In this document: positions 37,456-44,285 of the stretch, piece by piece | Layout: every line of letters starts with the position of its first letter | Numbering within the stretch: the first letter of the stretch is position 1 | NCBI GenBank assembly: GCA_963750075.1 | Contig: CAVVPG010000001.1 | Coordinates: 1,302,001-1,366,000 of the forward strand | Length of the DNA stretch: 64,000 nt | Direction: 5' to 3' | Source: Bog-473 sp963750075 | GTDB taxonomy: Bacteria > Actinomycetota > Acidimicrobiia > Acidimicrobiales > RAAP-2 | The notes under the pieces: generated by a model | The model's input: the letters and a program-made list of their open reading frames with translations, nothing else | The model's database searches: none | Told to the model about the DNA's origin: nothing | Position numbers and translations under genes: made by a program

Positions 37456-38090
37456 CACCCCTAACTCGGCGGCCTCCATCGGCTTGTTGAGCAATTGTTT
37501 TACCACCGGCCCGGATCCCACACCTCCCTGCACCGAGGCTGCTCACCGGATCGCCGTGGGCCAGATGGCCATGTCCCCCTGCGCCCGCTGGGCGGTCATC
37601 GCGATCTCATACTGGAGCCTGAGAGGAGATTCGAACTTCTGACCTGCACATTTGAAGAAGGTCTGGAGACTCCCGCTGAGTCCCCATGCATGCCGACCTG
37701 TCCCACTCCGTCCTGGTCGGAAGGTCGTGGGGCCAGCAGCCCGAGAACCAGCGGGACCACATGGGACCCGCTGGGAGGCAGATGTAGGGACGAAAGTTCG
37801 GACGGGACGAGACTTTGAGGCCACTTCCGTCAGTACACAATCCTGGAAACCGGCACGGTGCGAGCGGGGGGTGCCGACCGCCGAATCAGCGCCTGGATCG
37901 ACGGGTCGGATGCGGCACCCTGACAGAGGCCGAGCACGCCGATCGTCGAAATAACGGTTCCGGCGGAATATCAGGAACGACAACCGACAATATGTCGGTT
38001 CGATCCTGGTTTCGGCCCAGGCTGTTGAGGAGACCGTCCCCGACGGCACCCGCGTTCCGGTACCGCACCCGGAAGGCTTAGCCTGGGAGC
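37456..38090. other. Gene-free stretch with tRNA/integrase remnant
   Basis: About 635 bases with no convincing gene. It holds the degenerate tRNA 3' half at 37613-37658. To its right (to about 37770) the sequence is related to that beside the second remnant at 47.0 kb and resembles the 3' end of a minus-strand integrase. The remainder (37800-38090) has no feature I can support apart from the run-up to the next start. Confidence 0.5.
37613..37658 (-). repeat. Degenerate tRNA 3' half, left boundary of an accessory segment (att-like)
   Basis: Read on the minus strand it gives an anticodon-arm remnant, a variable loop AGGTCA, a T-arm (AGAAG-TTCGAAT-CTCCT, one mismatch), the acceptor strand CTCAGGC and TCCA. 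The 5' half of a tRNA is absent. The same element, better preserved, is at 47017-47062 in the same orientation, 9.4 kb away. Such tRNA 3' halves are typical integrase attachment sites. Confidence 0.6.
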
Positions 38091-38441
38091 GTGGCACCAA
38101 GGTGGCGCTGGCTGCTGGTGACTCTTGCGGCGCTCGCCGTGAGTTGCGTCGTACCGGGCTCCATCCTGTCCGAGACGCCGACAGTTGGTGGTGCCGCCAT
38201 CGTCACGCCACTCGCGCCTGCCCCATCGGGGAGCGAGTGCGCCGCTGTGTCCTGCAATCGGGGTTCGTCGTCGTCGACGGCTTCCGTGCCCAGCATCAGC
38301 CTGGCCGGCACGATCGCCGCCGGGATCCTGGTCCTGCTGGCACTGTTCGCCGTCCGCCGAGCCCGACGGATTGCGGACACTTTGCCCGCCGGCATCCCGT
38401 CACGGCTGCTCAAGCCGCCGCAGCGCCTCGTCTGCGCATAA
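38091..38441 (+). CDS. Small membrane protein, signal plus one membrane segment
   Basis: 116 residues. An N-terminal hydrophobic signal (WLLVTLAALAVSCVVPG) is followed by a Ser/Pro/Thr-rich external part with CAAVSC. A single membrane helix (LAGTIAAGILVLLALFAV) and a basic cytoplasmic tail complete it. GTG start with GGGAGC just upstream. No family recognised. It precedes the thioredoxin-fold/VKOR pair on the same strand by 133 bases, so a link to disulfide chemistry is possible but unproved. Confidence 0.6.
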   Translation: MAPRWRWLLVTLAALAVSCVVPGSILSETPTVGGAAIVTPLAPAPSGSECAAVSCNRGSSSSTASVPSISLAGTIAAGILVLLALFAVRRARRIADTLPAGIPSRLLKPPQRLVCA

Positions 38442-38574
38442 AGAGCCGGCGCCGGGCCGCCGCCACTTCTCGTAGAGCTGCGCGCTGCAGCGCAGCGCCG
38501 TGACCATCCCGCCGGCAATGGCGTGATCACCCCACGCCAGCCCCACCTCTCCTCCGAACGAAAGAAGAGTCGAC

Positions 38575-39513
38575 ATGTCGAACAAGCGCCCGCGACCGCC
38601 AACGCGGTCACAGAAGCGCAACGCATCCACCGCCACCGCACCCGGCAAGAAGTCGGCGTCGAGCCAGCGCTTCGCCGAGCGCCAGGCGGCCAAGCAGCAG
38701 GCCGCACGCGAGCAGCGCCGGGCGCGCACCCGCACCTACGGGATCGTGACCATCGCGCTGGTGGTGGTCATCGTGGCGGTGCTGGTGATCGTCAAAGTGG
38801 CGGGCGGTGGCTCGGGCTCAGGCACCGTCGACCAGGCGTCGCCGCCCGCGGGCACCCCGATCCCGCCGGCCACACTGGCCAAGCTCCAGTCGGTCCCGGT
38901 CTCGACCCTCGCCGCCGCGCCAACCGACGGCGTCGTCACGACGCCGCAATCGGTCAACGCCCCGTCCCTCATCGCGGACGGCAAGCCCGAGCTGCTCTAC
39001 ATCGGCGCCGAGTATTGCCCGCACTGTGCCGCCCAGCGGTGGCCGCTGTACATCGCCCTGTCCAAGTTCGGCACGTTCAACCCGCAGCCGGGCCGCATCC
39101 ACTCCGCCAACCTGGATGGAGACGTCCCCACCCTGACCTTCTACGGGACGACGTACTCAAGCCCGTATCTCACGTTCACGCCGGTGGAGGTCGAGACGAA
39201 CAAGCCGGAAGGCAACGGTTACGCGCCCTTGCAGACGCCGACGCAAGCACAGCTCACGCTGTGGCAGGACACGAACGGCGGCACGTTCCCGTTCGTCGAC
39301 TTCGGCGGGAAGAAGGTGCTTCCCTCGGCCCAGTACGTGTTCACGCCGCTGGAGAACCTGCCCTTCTCCACCGTGGCGGCCCAGGTGGGCGACAACTCGA
39401 CCGCCATAGGATCGGTCATCGACGCCAGCGCCGCTCAGCTCATCACGACGATCTGTGGCTCGCTCAGCCACGACCAGCCCGCCGACGTGTGCTCCCCGGT
39501 GCACAGTGGATGA
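38575..39513 (+). CDS. Membrane-anchored thioredoxin-fold protein (DUF929 family)
   Basis: 312 residues. A basic cytoplasmic N-terminus of about 50 residues is followed by one membrane helix (IVTIALVVVIVAVLVIVKVA) and an extracellular domain. That domain has CPHC in ELLYIGAEYCPHCAAQRW, the thioredoxin-like active site, and the DUF929 features PLYIALSKFG and FPFVDFGGKK. A late cysteine pair (TICGSL, DVCSP) may form a structural bond. It precedes the VKOR gene by five bases after its stop, suggesting that VKOR reoxidises it as a DsbA-like partner (inference from the known VKOR-DsbA relation). Confidence 0.85.
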   Translation: MSNKRPRPPTRSQKRNASTATAPGKKSASSQRFAERQAAKQQAAREQRRARTRTYGIVTIALVVVIVAVLVIVKVAGGGSGSGTVDQASPPAGTPIPPATLAKLQSVPVSTLAAAPTDGVVTTPQSVNAPSLIADGKPELLYIGAEYCPHCAAQRWPLYIALSKFGTFNPQPGRIHSANLDGDVPTLTFYGTTYSSPYLTFTPVEVETNKPEGNGYAPLQTPTQAQLTLWQDTNGGTFPFVDFGGKKVLPSAQYVFTPLENLPFSTVAAQVGDNSTAIGSVIDASAAQLITTICGSLSHDQPADVCSPVHSG

Positions 39514-39517
39514 GGAG

Positions 39518-39979
39518 ATGCCCCGGTGGCCCGGGGTCGTCGGGACGGTCGCCAGTGTGGCCGGGCTCGGCGTGGCGGGCTACCTCACCTACGAGCACTT
39601 CACGTCGTCGAGCACACTGGCCTGCTCCGACAATGGGGTCGTCAACTGCCTTAAGGTCACGATCAGCTCGTACTCGGCGGTGGCCGGCGTGCCGGTGGCC
39701 GTCCTCGGCCTCGTGTTCTTCGCCGTCATGCTGGTGCTCCAGCTCCCGTCCATGTGGCGGCGTCCCGACCCTGCCGTCCGTCTCGGGCGGCTGGCCTGGG
39801 CGGTGGTGGGACTCTGCACGGTGCTGTACCTGTTGTACGCCGAGCTCTTCGCGATCGACGCCATCTGCCTGTGGTGCACCTCGGTGCACGTGCTCACTCT
39901 GGTGCTCTTCGGGGTGACGGTCTACGCGACCAGCGCCTATCCCGCGCCCGTCGCCGAGGAGGTCGATGTCGGCGGGTGA
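39518..39979 (+). CDS. Vitamin K epoxide reductase (VKOR)-family disulfide-forming membrane protein
   Basis: 153 residues with four to five membrane helices. The active-site CxxC is CLWC in AIDAICLWCTSVHVL. The loop cysteines are in LACSDNGVVNCLKV, which also carries the conserved Ser region. Bacterial VKOR replaces DsbB and passes electrons from DsbA-like proteins to quinone. Start chosen at ATG 39518, which follows GATGAGGAG; GTG 39506 is possible and would overlap the upstream gene. Confidence 0.9.
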   Translation: MPRWPGVVGTVASVAGLGVAGYLTYEHFTSSSTLACSDNGVVNCLKVTISSYSAVAGVPVAVLGLVFFAVMLVLQLPSMWRRPDPAVRLGRLAWAVVGLCTVLYLLYAELFAIDAICLWCTSVHVLTLVLFGVTVYATSAYPAPVAEEVDVGG

Positions 39980-40178
39980 AGCGAGCCGCTGGCAACGTAA
40001 TGCCAATGCCGCGGTGGGCGACGGCGCTTTGCGAATGGCTCAAATCAGACTCAGCAGGTACAAAAACCCCACGACGCGCGGTTTCCGCTCTCGGTGCCGT
40101 CAGCCGGGGTGGACGGCACCAAAAAGGGAGCGAGTCCGGTACGATAACCACCGACGGCAGGGATCCCGGAGCATGCTG

Positions 40179-40616
40179 ATGAGCGCGGAAACAAAATGTG
40201 ACAATCCGATGTGCTCATGTGATCCATGCACGTGTGTTGAGTGCGCCTGCGGCGTCGTGACGCTCGGAGACCTCGAACGGCGGGTGCTGGGTATTGTGTG
40301 GGACCTACCCGATCCCGAGCCGACGGGACGTGAGGTGGGCGCTGCGCTTCCCAAGCACGCCTACACAACCGTGGCCACGGTGCTGGACCGCCTCGTCAAC
40401 AAGGGACTGCTGAACCGCCGCAGGGATGGTCGCAATATCCGGTTCGCTCCGATTGGGGTTCGGGGCGCCCACACGGCGGTCGTCATGCACCAGGCTCTGG
40501 CGGCCGACAGCGCCCCCGGCGCGGCACTTGTCTGCTTTGCGAACACGCTGTCGCGCTCGGAGATGACCGTCCTCCTTGGTGCGCTCGACGAGCGCACCTC
40601 TCACGCCACGGACTAA
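40179..40616 (+). CDS. BlaI/CopY-family repressor with a cysteine-rich N-terminus
   Basis: 145 residues. The winged helix resembles BlaI/MecI/CopY: LERRVLGIVWDLPDPEPTGREV, HAYTTVATVLDRLVNKGLLN and RRRDGRNIRFAPI. The C-terminal dimer part, ending LSRSEMTVLLGALDERT, is also typical. The first 25 residues hold seven cysteines, CDNPMCSCDPCTCVECACG, a metallothionein-like cluster ahead of the DNA-binding domain. CopY carries its metal CxC motifs at the C-terminus, so this arrangement is unusual. ATG 40179 has GGAG at good spacing; ATG 40173 is two codons earlier. Likely represses the dyad-bearing promoters at 42.4, 44.2 and 46.7 kb; no dyad is seen before its own gene. Confidence 0.85.
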   Translation: MSAETKCDNPMCSCDPCTCVECACGVVTLGDLERRVLGIVWDLPDPEPTGREVGAALPKHAYTTVATVLDRLVNKGLLNRRRDGRNIRFAPIGVRGAHTAVVMHQALAADSAPGAALVCFANTLSRSEMTVLLGALDERTSHATD

Positions 40617-40703
40617 GGAGTTCGGGGCCTCGATTGCCGATGGACCGTTCAGCGTCGGGTCCGGATGACAGAACCCGACATGCACTCCGGATACGAGTGA
40701 CCG

Positions 40704-41381
40704 CTAGATCATCAATATGAGCATGAAGCCCATGCCGATGCTCATGACGACGTGGCTCGCGTCTTCGAGCCATGGAGCGGTGATGAGACCGACGGCGCCA
40801 CGACCAGCCGAAGCAGGTGCCTGCCCGCTTGGAGCTTCTACCGTCCCGCCCGCCGCCCCACTCATGGCGTAAGCCCGGGCGTGCCTCCCGTGATGGGAGA
40901 CACCCTTGATCGGTGAGGCCAGCGTGAAGACGGCCGATGCGAAGAACACGAACGCCAGCAGCAAGCTGAGCCCGGGATCGATTCTCGCACTCGACGACGA
41001 CGCCATCGACATTGACATAGCTCGCGAGCTGGCTCCGGCGGGGACCACGTACATCAAGAGCATGGCGAAGCTCATCGCCGCGTGAATCAGATAGTGGGTG
41101 AGGTGGATGCCGAACGCGATCACGGACTGGATGCTCTGCACTACGAACCAGACGAGCAGCACCGTGAAGATGAGCTCCCAGACCGCGCTCGGGCCGAAGG
41201 CCCAGTCGGCAACGAACATGCCGGCCATGGACACTCCCATGAAGATGTGGGCAATGTCGACGTCCCAACCAGCGGTCCTGCGAAGGGCGACGGACACGGC
41301 CAGCAGCACGAGGCCGTAGGCGGCCACGGCCAGCATGGCCAGAGCAAAGAAGTAGTACAGCCAAGCGGGGGTGGGCGTCAT
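40704..41381 (-). CDS. DUF5134 membrane protein
   Basis: 225 residues, about six hydrophobic segments (YYFFALAMLAVAAYGLVLL, IFMGVSMAGMFVADW, LIFTVLLVWFVVQS, LLLAFVFFASAVF). Histidine- and methionine-rich loops (RAMSMSMASS, SHHGRHARAYAMSG) and the C-terminal HVVMSIGMGFMLILM are typical of DUF5134 proteins found near copper genes. ATG 41381 overlaps the upstream gene by four bases. The Met/His content suggests metal contact (inference). Part of a dyad-controlled operon. Confidence 0.8.
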   Translation of the reverse strand: MTPTPAWLYYFFALAMLAVAAYGLVLLAVSVALRRTAGWDVDIAHIFMGVSMAGMFVADWAFGPSAVWELIFTVLLVWFVVQSIQSVIAFGIHLTHYLIHAAMSFAMLLMYVVPAGASSRAMSMSMASSSSARIDPGLSLLLAFVFFASAVFTLASPIKGVSHHGRHARAYAMSGAAGGTVEAPSGQAPASAGRGAVGLITAPWLEDASHVVMSIGMGFMLILMI

Positions 41382-42400
41382 GGGACGAGAGCCTCCTTCG
41401 ACGCGGCCGTCCAGCTCGACGGCACGCCGTTCGCCGTGTCTCGAGGCCTCGTCAAGGGCCAGTAGATCAATGCCAGGATGATGACCAGCGGTCCGGAATT
41501 GGGGTCGGTGGCCCCGCCGGCCAGGATCCCGCCGAAGTTCTCGGTGGCCACCCAGATGAAGACGAAAGTCACGATCCCGAGCACCAGCGTGAACCGAGTG
41601 AGCTGTGGAGGAAGGTAGACCCCGACCGCCACGACCACACAGACCACGGCGAGCAGGATCGCGGCCGTCGTCCCGTGATGGAGGAACATCGATGCCGTGG
41701 CCCGATCGATGCGGGCAAGCCATCCCGGTTGTCCGGTGTAGGCAGCCACCAAGTCGTGAAGCGCCTGGGGCGACCGACCCGAGCCGACAACGGCCAAAGC
41801 GGCCGATATTCCCCAGACGACGGCCCAGATCGCCTTCGCTGCATTCACCCCGACGGTCCGAGCCGCGACGAACGGTCGGTCTGAGCCCTCGCTCGGCCAC
41901 AGCAGTACCGCCAGGACCGCATAGAAGAGCACGGCACCGGGGCCACCGCCGAAGGGCGTGGCGCCTCCGTGCGCGATGTTCCCGAGGCCTTCGCCGAACC
42001 ACCAGACCCCAAGGGCCCAAACGATGGAGAGCGCCAGAGCAGGTTTGAGCGATCGCTTCCAGACGATCCCGAAGCCGATGAGGAACTGCACGAGCGCGAA
42101 GGTGCTGTTGGAGAGCACGGGATGGTGACTGACGTTCGAGGCGTTCCAGGTGATCGAGTGCTCGATCCAGCCGGGGTTGCCCGCGGCAAGGTTGTTGAGC
42201 ATGCCGCTGAACCCGTTCGACCCCCGGGTGAACATGAACGGTTGGAGCTGGAGGACCGCATCGAGGAGCCAGACCGTTGCAAGGACCAGTTGAAACGTCC
42301 GCTGGAGGTCCCTCGGTTGCTCAACGGAAGTAGTCGCGATCCCCGCCGAGTCGATCACCGCGGCAGGCGCACCGCTGGCCCTCACCTCGGTCACGCTCAT
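41378..42400 (-). CDS. Polytopic membrane protein, first gene of the DUF5134 operon
   Basis: 340 residues with roughly eight membrane segments (LVLATVWLLDAVLQLQPF, ALVQFLIGFGIVW, AVLFYAVLAVLLWP, AILLAVVCVVVAVGVYLP, LVLGIVTFVFIWVA). No family is recognised with confidence. ATG 42400 follows GGGGGTGG. Two operator-like dyads and a promoter lie 29-72 bases upstream, and the stop overlaps the DUF5134 start (ATGA). Function unknown; probably works with DUF5134 in metal stress. Confidence 0.75.
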   Translation of the reverse strand: MSVTEVRASGAPAAVIDSAGIATTSVEQPRDLQRTFQLVLATVWLLDAVLQLQPFMFTRGSNGFSGMLNNLAAGNPGWIEHSITWNASNVSHHPVLSNSTFALVQFLIGFGIVWKRSLKPALALSIVWALGVWWFGEGLGNIAHGGATPFGGGPGAVLFYAVLAVLLWPSEGSDRPFVAARTVGVNAAKAIWAVVWGISAALAVVGSGRSPQALHDLVAAYTGQPGWLARIDRATASMFLHHGTTAAILLAVVCVVVAVGVYLPPQLTRFTLVLGIVTFVFIWVATENFGGILAGGATDPNSGPLVIILALIYWPLTRPRDTANGVPSSWTAASKEALVP

Positions 42401-42428
42401 CGCACACCACCCCCATGCCGGGGTTCAC

Positions 42429-42463
42429 TACTACAACCTGTAGTATTACTACGGCTCGTAGTA
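42429..42463. promoter_or_regulatory. Two adjacent 17-bp operator dyads over the DUF5134 operon promoter
   Basis: Site one (42429-42445) is TACTACA-ACC-TGTAGTA; site two (42447-42463) is TACTACG-GCT-CGTAGTA. Both have perfect 7-base arms and are one base apart. On the minus strand TTGCGT (42467-42472) and TAATAC (42443-42448), 18 bases apart, form a promoter covered by the dyads. The core TAC-GTA symmetry is that of BlaI/CopY-family boxes. They could also control the plus-strand HMA gene at 42669. Confidence 0.75.
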
Positions 42464-42668
42464 TCTACGCAACCGACTTTTGTGGATCGGGGGTTCTGGA
42501 CGCCAACTCGACCTCCGTGAGGCGCTCCCGAGAGACTGCAAGGGGCTGAAGACCGGGGGCGCCTGCCGGATCGTCCCATTTGTCGGGCGACGACCGCGAC
42601 ACGTCCGAGCCCGGTGCGGTTGATCGCGGGCCGCCTGACTCGGGGAGGTAGAGGGGAAATAGCATGGC

Positions 42669-42894
42669 GTGGTGACGTCGTCAGGAACCTCGGACACAGC
42701 CGGTGCTCAGATTGCCGTCACCCAGCTCACGGTCGAGGGCATGCACTGTGGCTCGTGCGTCGCACTCATCGAGGAGACGCGTCGACCTCGACTCCGCACG
42801 CGCAGTGATCGAGTACGAACCGTCCGCTCTTGGGGTGGAAGAGATCCGTGACGCCATCGCCGGAGCCGGGTACTCCGCTACTCCGGTGAGCTAG
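42669..42894 (+). pseudogene. Broken HMA copper-chaperone (CopZ-like) gene
   Basis: The start (GTG 42669) encodes AVTQLTVEGMHCGSCVALIEET, a perfect HMA metal-binding CxxC. The end, in another frame, encodes VDLDSARAVIEYEPSALGVE and IRDAIAGAGYSATPVS, the second half of the same domain. At 42778-42781 the parts join with about 12 codons missing and a frame change. So the gene is a deletion derivative, unless sequence was lost in assembly. It lies beside the operator dyads. Confidence 0.7.
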
Positions 42895-42953
42895 CTGTCC
42901 GATGCTCGCGGCGGCCTCGCAGCGACGTCCCTCCTCGAGGAGGACGGCCTTCG

Positions 42954-43292
42954 TTGGCGACCGCCGAGCTGCAATTGGACGGCATGCACTGCAGTGCCCG
43001 CGCGACGCGGACCCAGAGGGCGCTCGGACGACTGCCCGCCGTCGCGAGCGCCTCGGTCAGTCTGGCCACCGCGAGAGCCCATGTCGCCTACGATCCCGCC
43101 CGGCTGGATCCCGAAGCTCTGTGCCACGCTGTCAGCGACACAGGCTACACCGCGACTTTCGTCGTCCACGGCCATTCCGTCGAATCGAGTCGAGATCCGG
43201 TGTCCTTCGACTTCACTCGTGTCCGGAGTGCACATCCGGACCGCGTCGATCGGTTGCCCTGGCTCAGTCGCCGTTCCAACAACCGAGAATGA
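42954..43292 (+). CDS. HMA-domain protein with the second metal cysteine lost
   Basis: 112 residues. Residues 1-70 form an HMA domain (ELQLDGMHCSARATRTQRAL, VSLATARAHVAYDPARLDPE, HAVSDTGYTATFV). The motif GMHCxxC reads GMHCSAR, so the second Cys is Arg and copper binding should be weak or absent. The C-terminal 40 residues match nothing and may be read-through of decayed DNA. The start is a TTG at 42954 with GAGGAGGA about ten bases upstream. It may be the remnant of a tandem-HMA N-terminus of a copper ATPase. It overlaps the convergent secreted-protein gene by 29 bases. Confidence 0.5.
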   Translation: MATAELQLDGMHCSARATRTQRALGRLPAVASASVSLATARAHVAYDPARLDPEALCHAVSDTGYTATFVVHGHSVESSRDPVSFDFTRVRSAHPDRVDRLPWLSRRSNNRE

Positions 43293-43827
43293 CATCTGCG
43301 ACCAACTGCGCGGCGGCCTGCGAGCTCGTGAGCGGCTGGCCAAACTGAGCGGGGAGACCGGCTGAATTGACCAAAAGCACCTTCCAGTCCTTGCGCACGA
43401 TGATCGATCCGTCCGTGGTCTGGATCGCCGCCTGTCCGAGCCCATTCAGGCTTTGAGACGTGCCCATCTGCCTCGCAAGCGTCCGGAAATAACCCTTCGT
43501 CTGCGCCCAGCTCGAGAGTTCCTTCACCGAGAGGACCATCGAACCGGTTCGATAGCTGTACCGGCATGAGTAGAGATGATGCACCCAGGTTGGGCGGGAG
43601 ACCGTGGCGAACTCCCCGAGCACCGATGCAATCTCTTGTCTCGCTTTCGGCTTGCAAATCATGGTGGCGATCGTCGAGGGTGTTCGACCGGAAGGAAGTG
43701 GTGCCTCGGAAGCCGCCTCGCCCGTTGGCACCTCGGAACAGATGGCAACAACAAATGCCAGGGTGAACATCACACCCAGAATTCGACCCCAGGCTCCCGA
43801 GAGCCGAGATGCCTTAGGGCGGGTCAC
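43264..43827 (-). CDS. Secreted or membrane-anchored protein of unknown function
   Basis: 187 residues. An N-terminal hydrophobic signal/anchor (ILGVMFTLAFVVAICSEVPTG) is followed by a mature domain with three spaced cysteines (TMICKP, LYSCRYSY, ILGCWNG). The segment YSCRYSYRTGSMVLSVKELSS resembles DUF3558-like secreted proteins, but the match is loose. GTG 43827 overlaps the 51-residue gene upstream by four bases. Its promoter bears a metal-type dyad, so it is probably part of the copper regulon. Confidence 0.7.
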   Translation of the reverse strand: MTRPKASRLSGAWGRILGVMFTLAFVVAICSEVPTGEAASEAPLPSGRTPSTIATMICKPKARQEIASVLGEFATVSRPTWVHHLYSCRYSYRTGSMVLSVKELSSWAQTKGYFRTLARQMGTSQSLNGLGQAAIQTTDGSIIVRKDWKVLLVNSAGLPAQFGQPLTSSQAAAQLVADVILGCWNGD

Positions 43828-43979
43828 CGAGCCATCCCCCTCAAGAGCGGCGCGATGTCCAGGTCGCAGGCCGACGCTGATTGCGATGTCGCGAATGCTG
43901 CAGGCCTCCCGGGCACCGCGTCAGGGCACCGCCGAGGTGGATCGATCGGAGGGCTTTCTTCCACTTCCACCGTGGTCAT
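43824..43979 (-). CDS. 51-residue small protein, first gene of a dyad-controlled pair
   Basis: Starts at ATG 43979 (MTTVEVEESPPIDPPRRC) with GGAGG seven to eight bases upstream, and overlaps the secreted-protein gene as GTGA. It has two cysteines (RRCPDA, SACDLD) and several Asp/Glu, but no recognised family. The ribosome site, tight overlap and a promoter with operator 264 bases upstream make it a likely real gene. It may bind metal or act as a translated leader (inference). Confidence 0.55.
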   Translation of the reverse strand: MTTVEVEESPPIDPPRRCPDAVPGRPAAFATSQSASACDLDIAPLLRGMAR

Positions 43980-44242
43980 GATGCAACCTCCAAGTCCACG
44001 GAAATTGAGATCCTTCAACCTGCATTTGGCTCGCCCTTGTCCCGATGTGCCCCGCCGCCACAGCCCGGCAGACCGCCCACGCCATTGGGTCCCGAGCGTC
44101 ACGACGACTGCTACCCATTACGCACGAGCGACACCGAGGTCATGGGATTCTTCCGGGACGGTGTTCTCCGCAGGAAAGCAGCGCTCCAATCGCCACCAAA
44201 CCAAACCGAACTGGCCATCCTCTGTGCTCGATCTGCCCGTTC

Positions 44243-44284
44243 TACTACAACTCGTAGTATTCAGGTCGATCGAAAAATCGTCAA
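44243..44284 (-). promoter_or_regulatory. Promoter with overlapping 17-bp operator dyad for the small-protein operon
   Basis: On the minus strand TTGACG (44279-44284), a 17-base spacer and AATACT (44256-44261) form a good vegetative promoter. The dyad TACTACA-ACT-CGTAGTA (44243-44259) covers the -10 and start site. The 306 bases between the ATPase stop (44286) and ATG 43979 contain this promoter and no other feature I can support, leaving an untranslated leader of about 250 bases. Confidence 0.7.
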
Positions 44285-44285
44285 G

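Noticed and set aside
37613..37658. Functional tRNA gene
   Set aside because: Only the 3' half is present and it is degenerate; no 5' acceptor strand GCCTGAG or D-arm is found.
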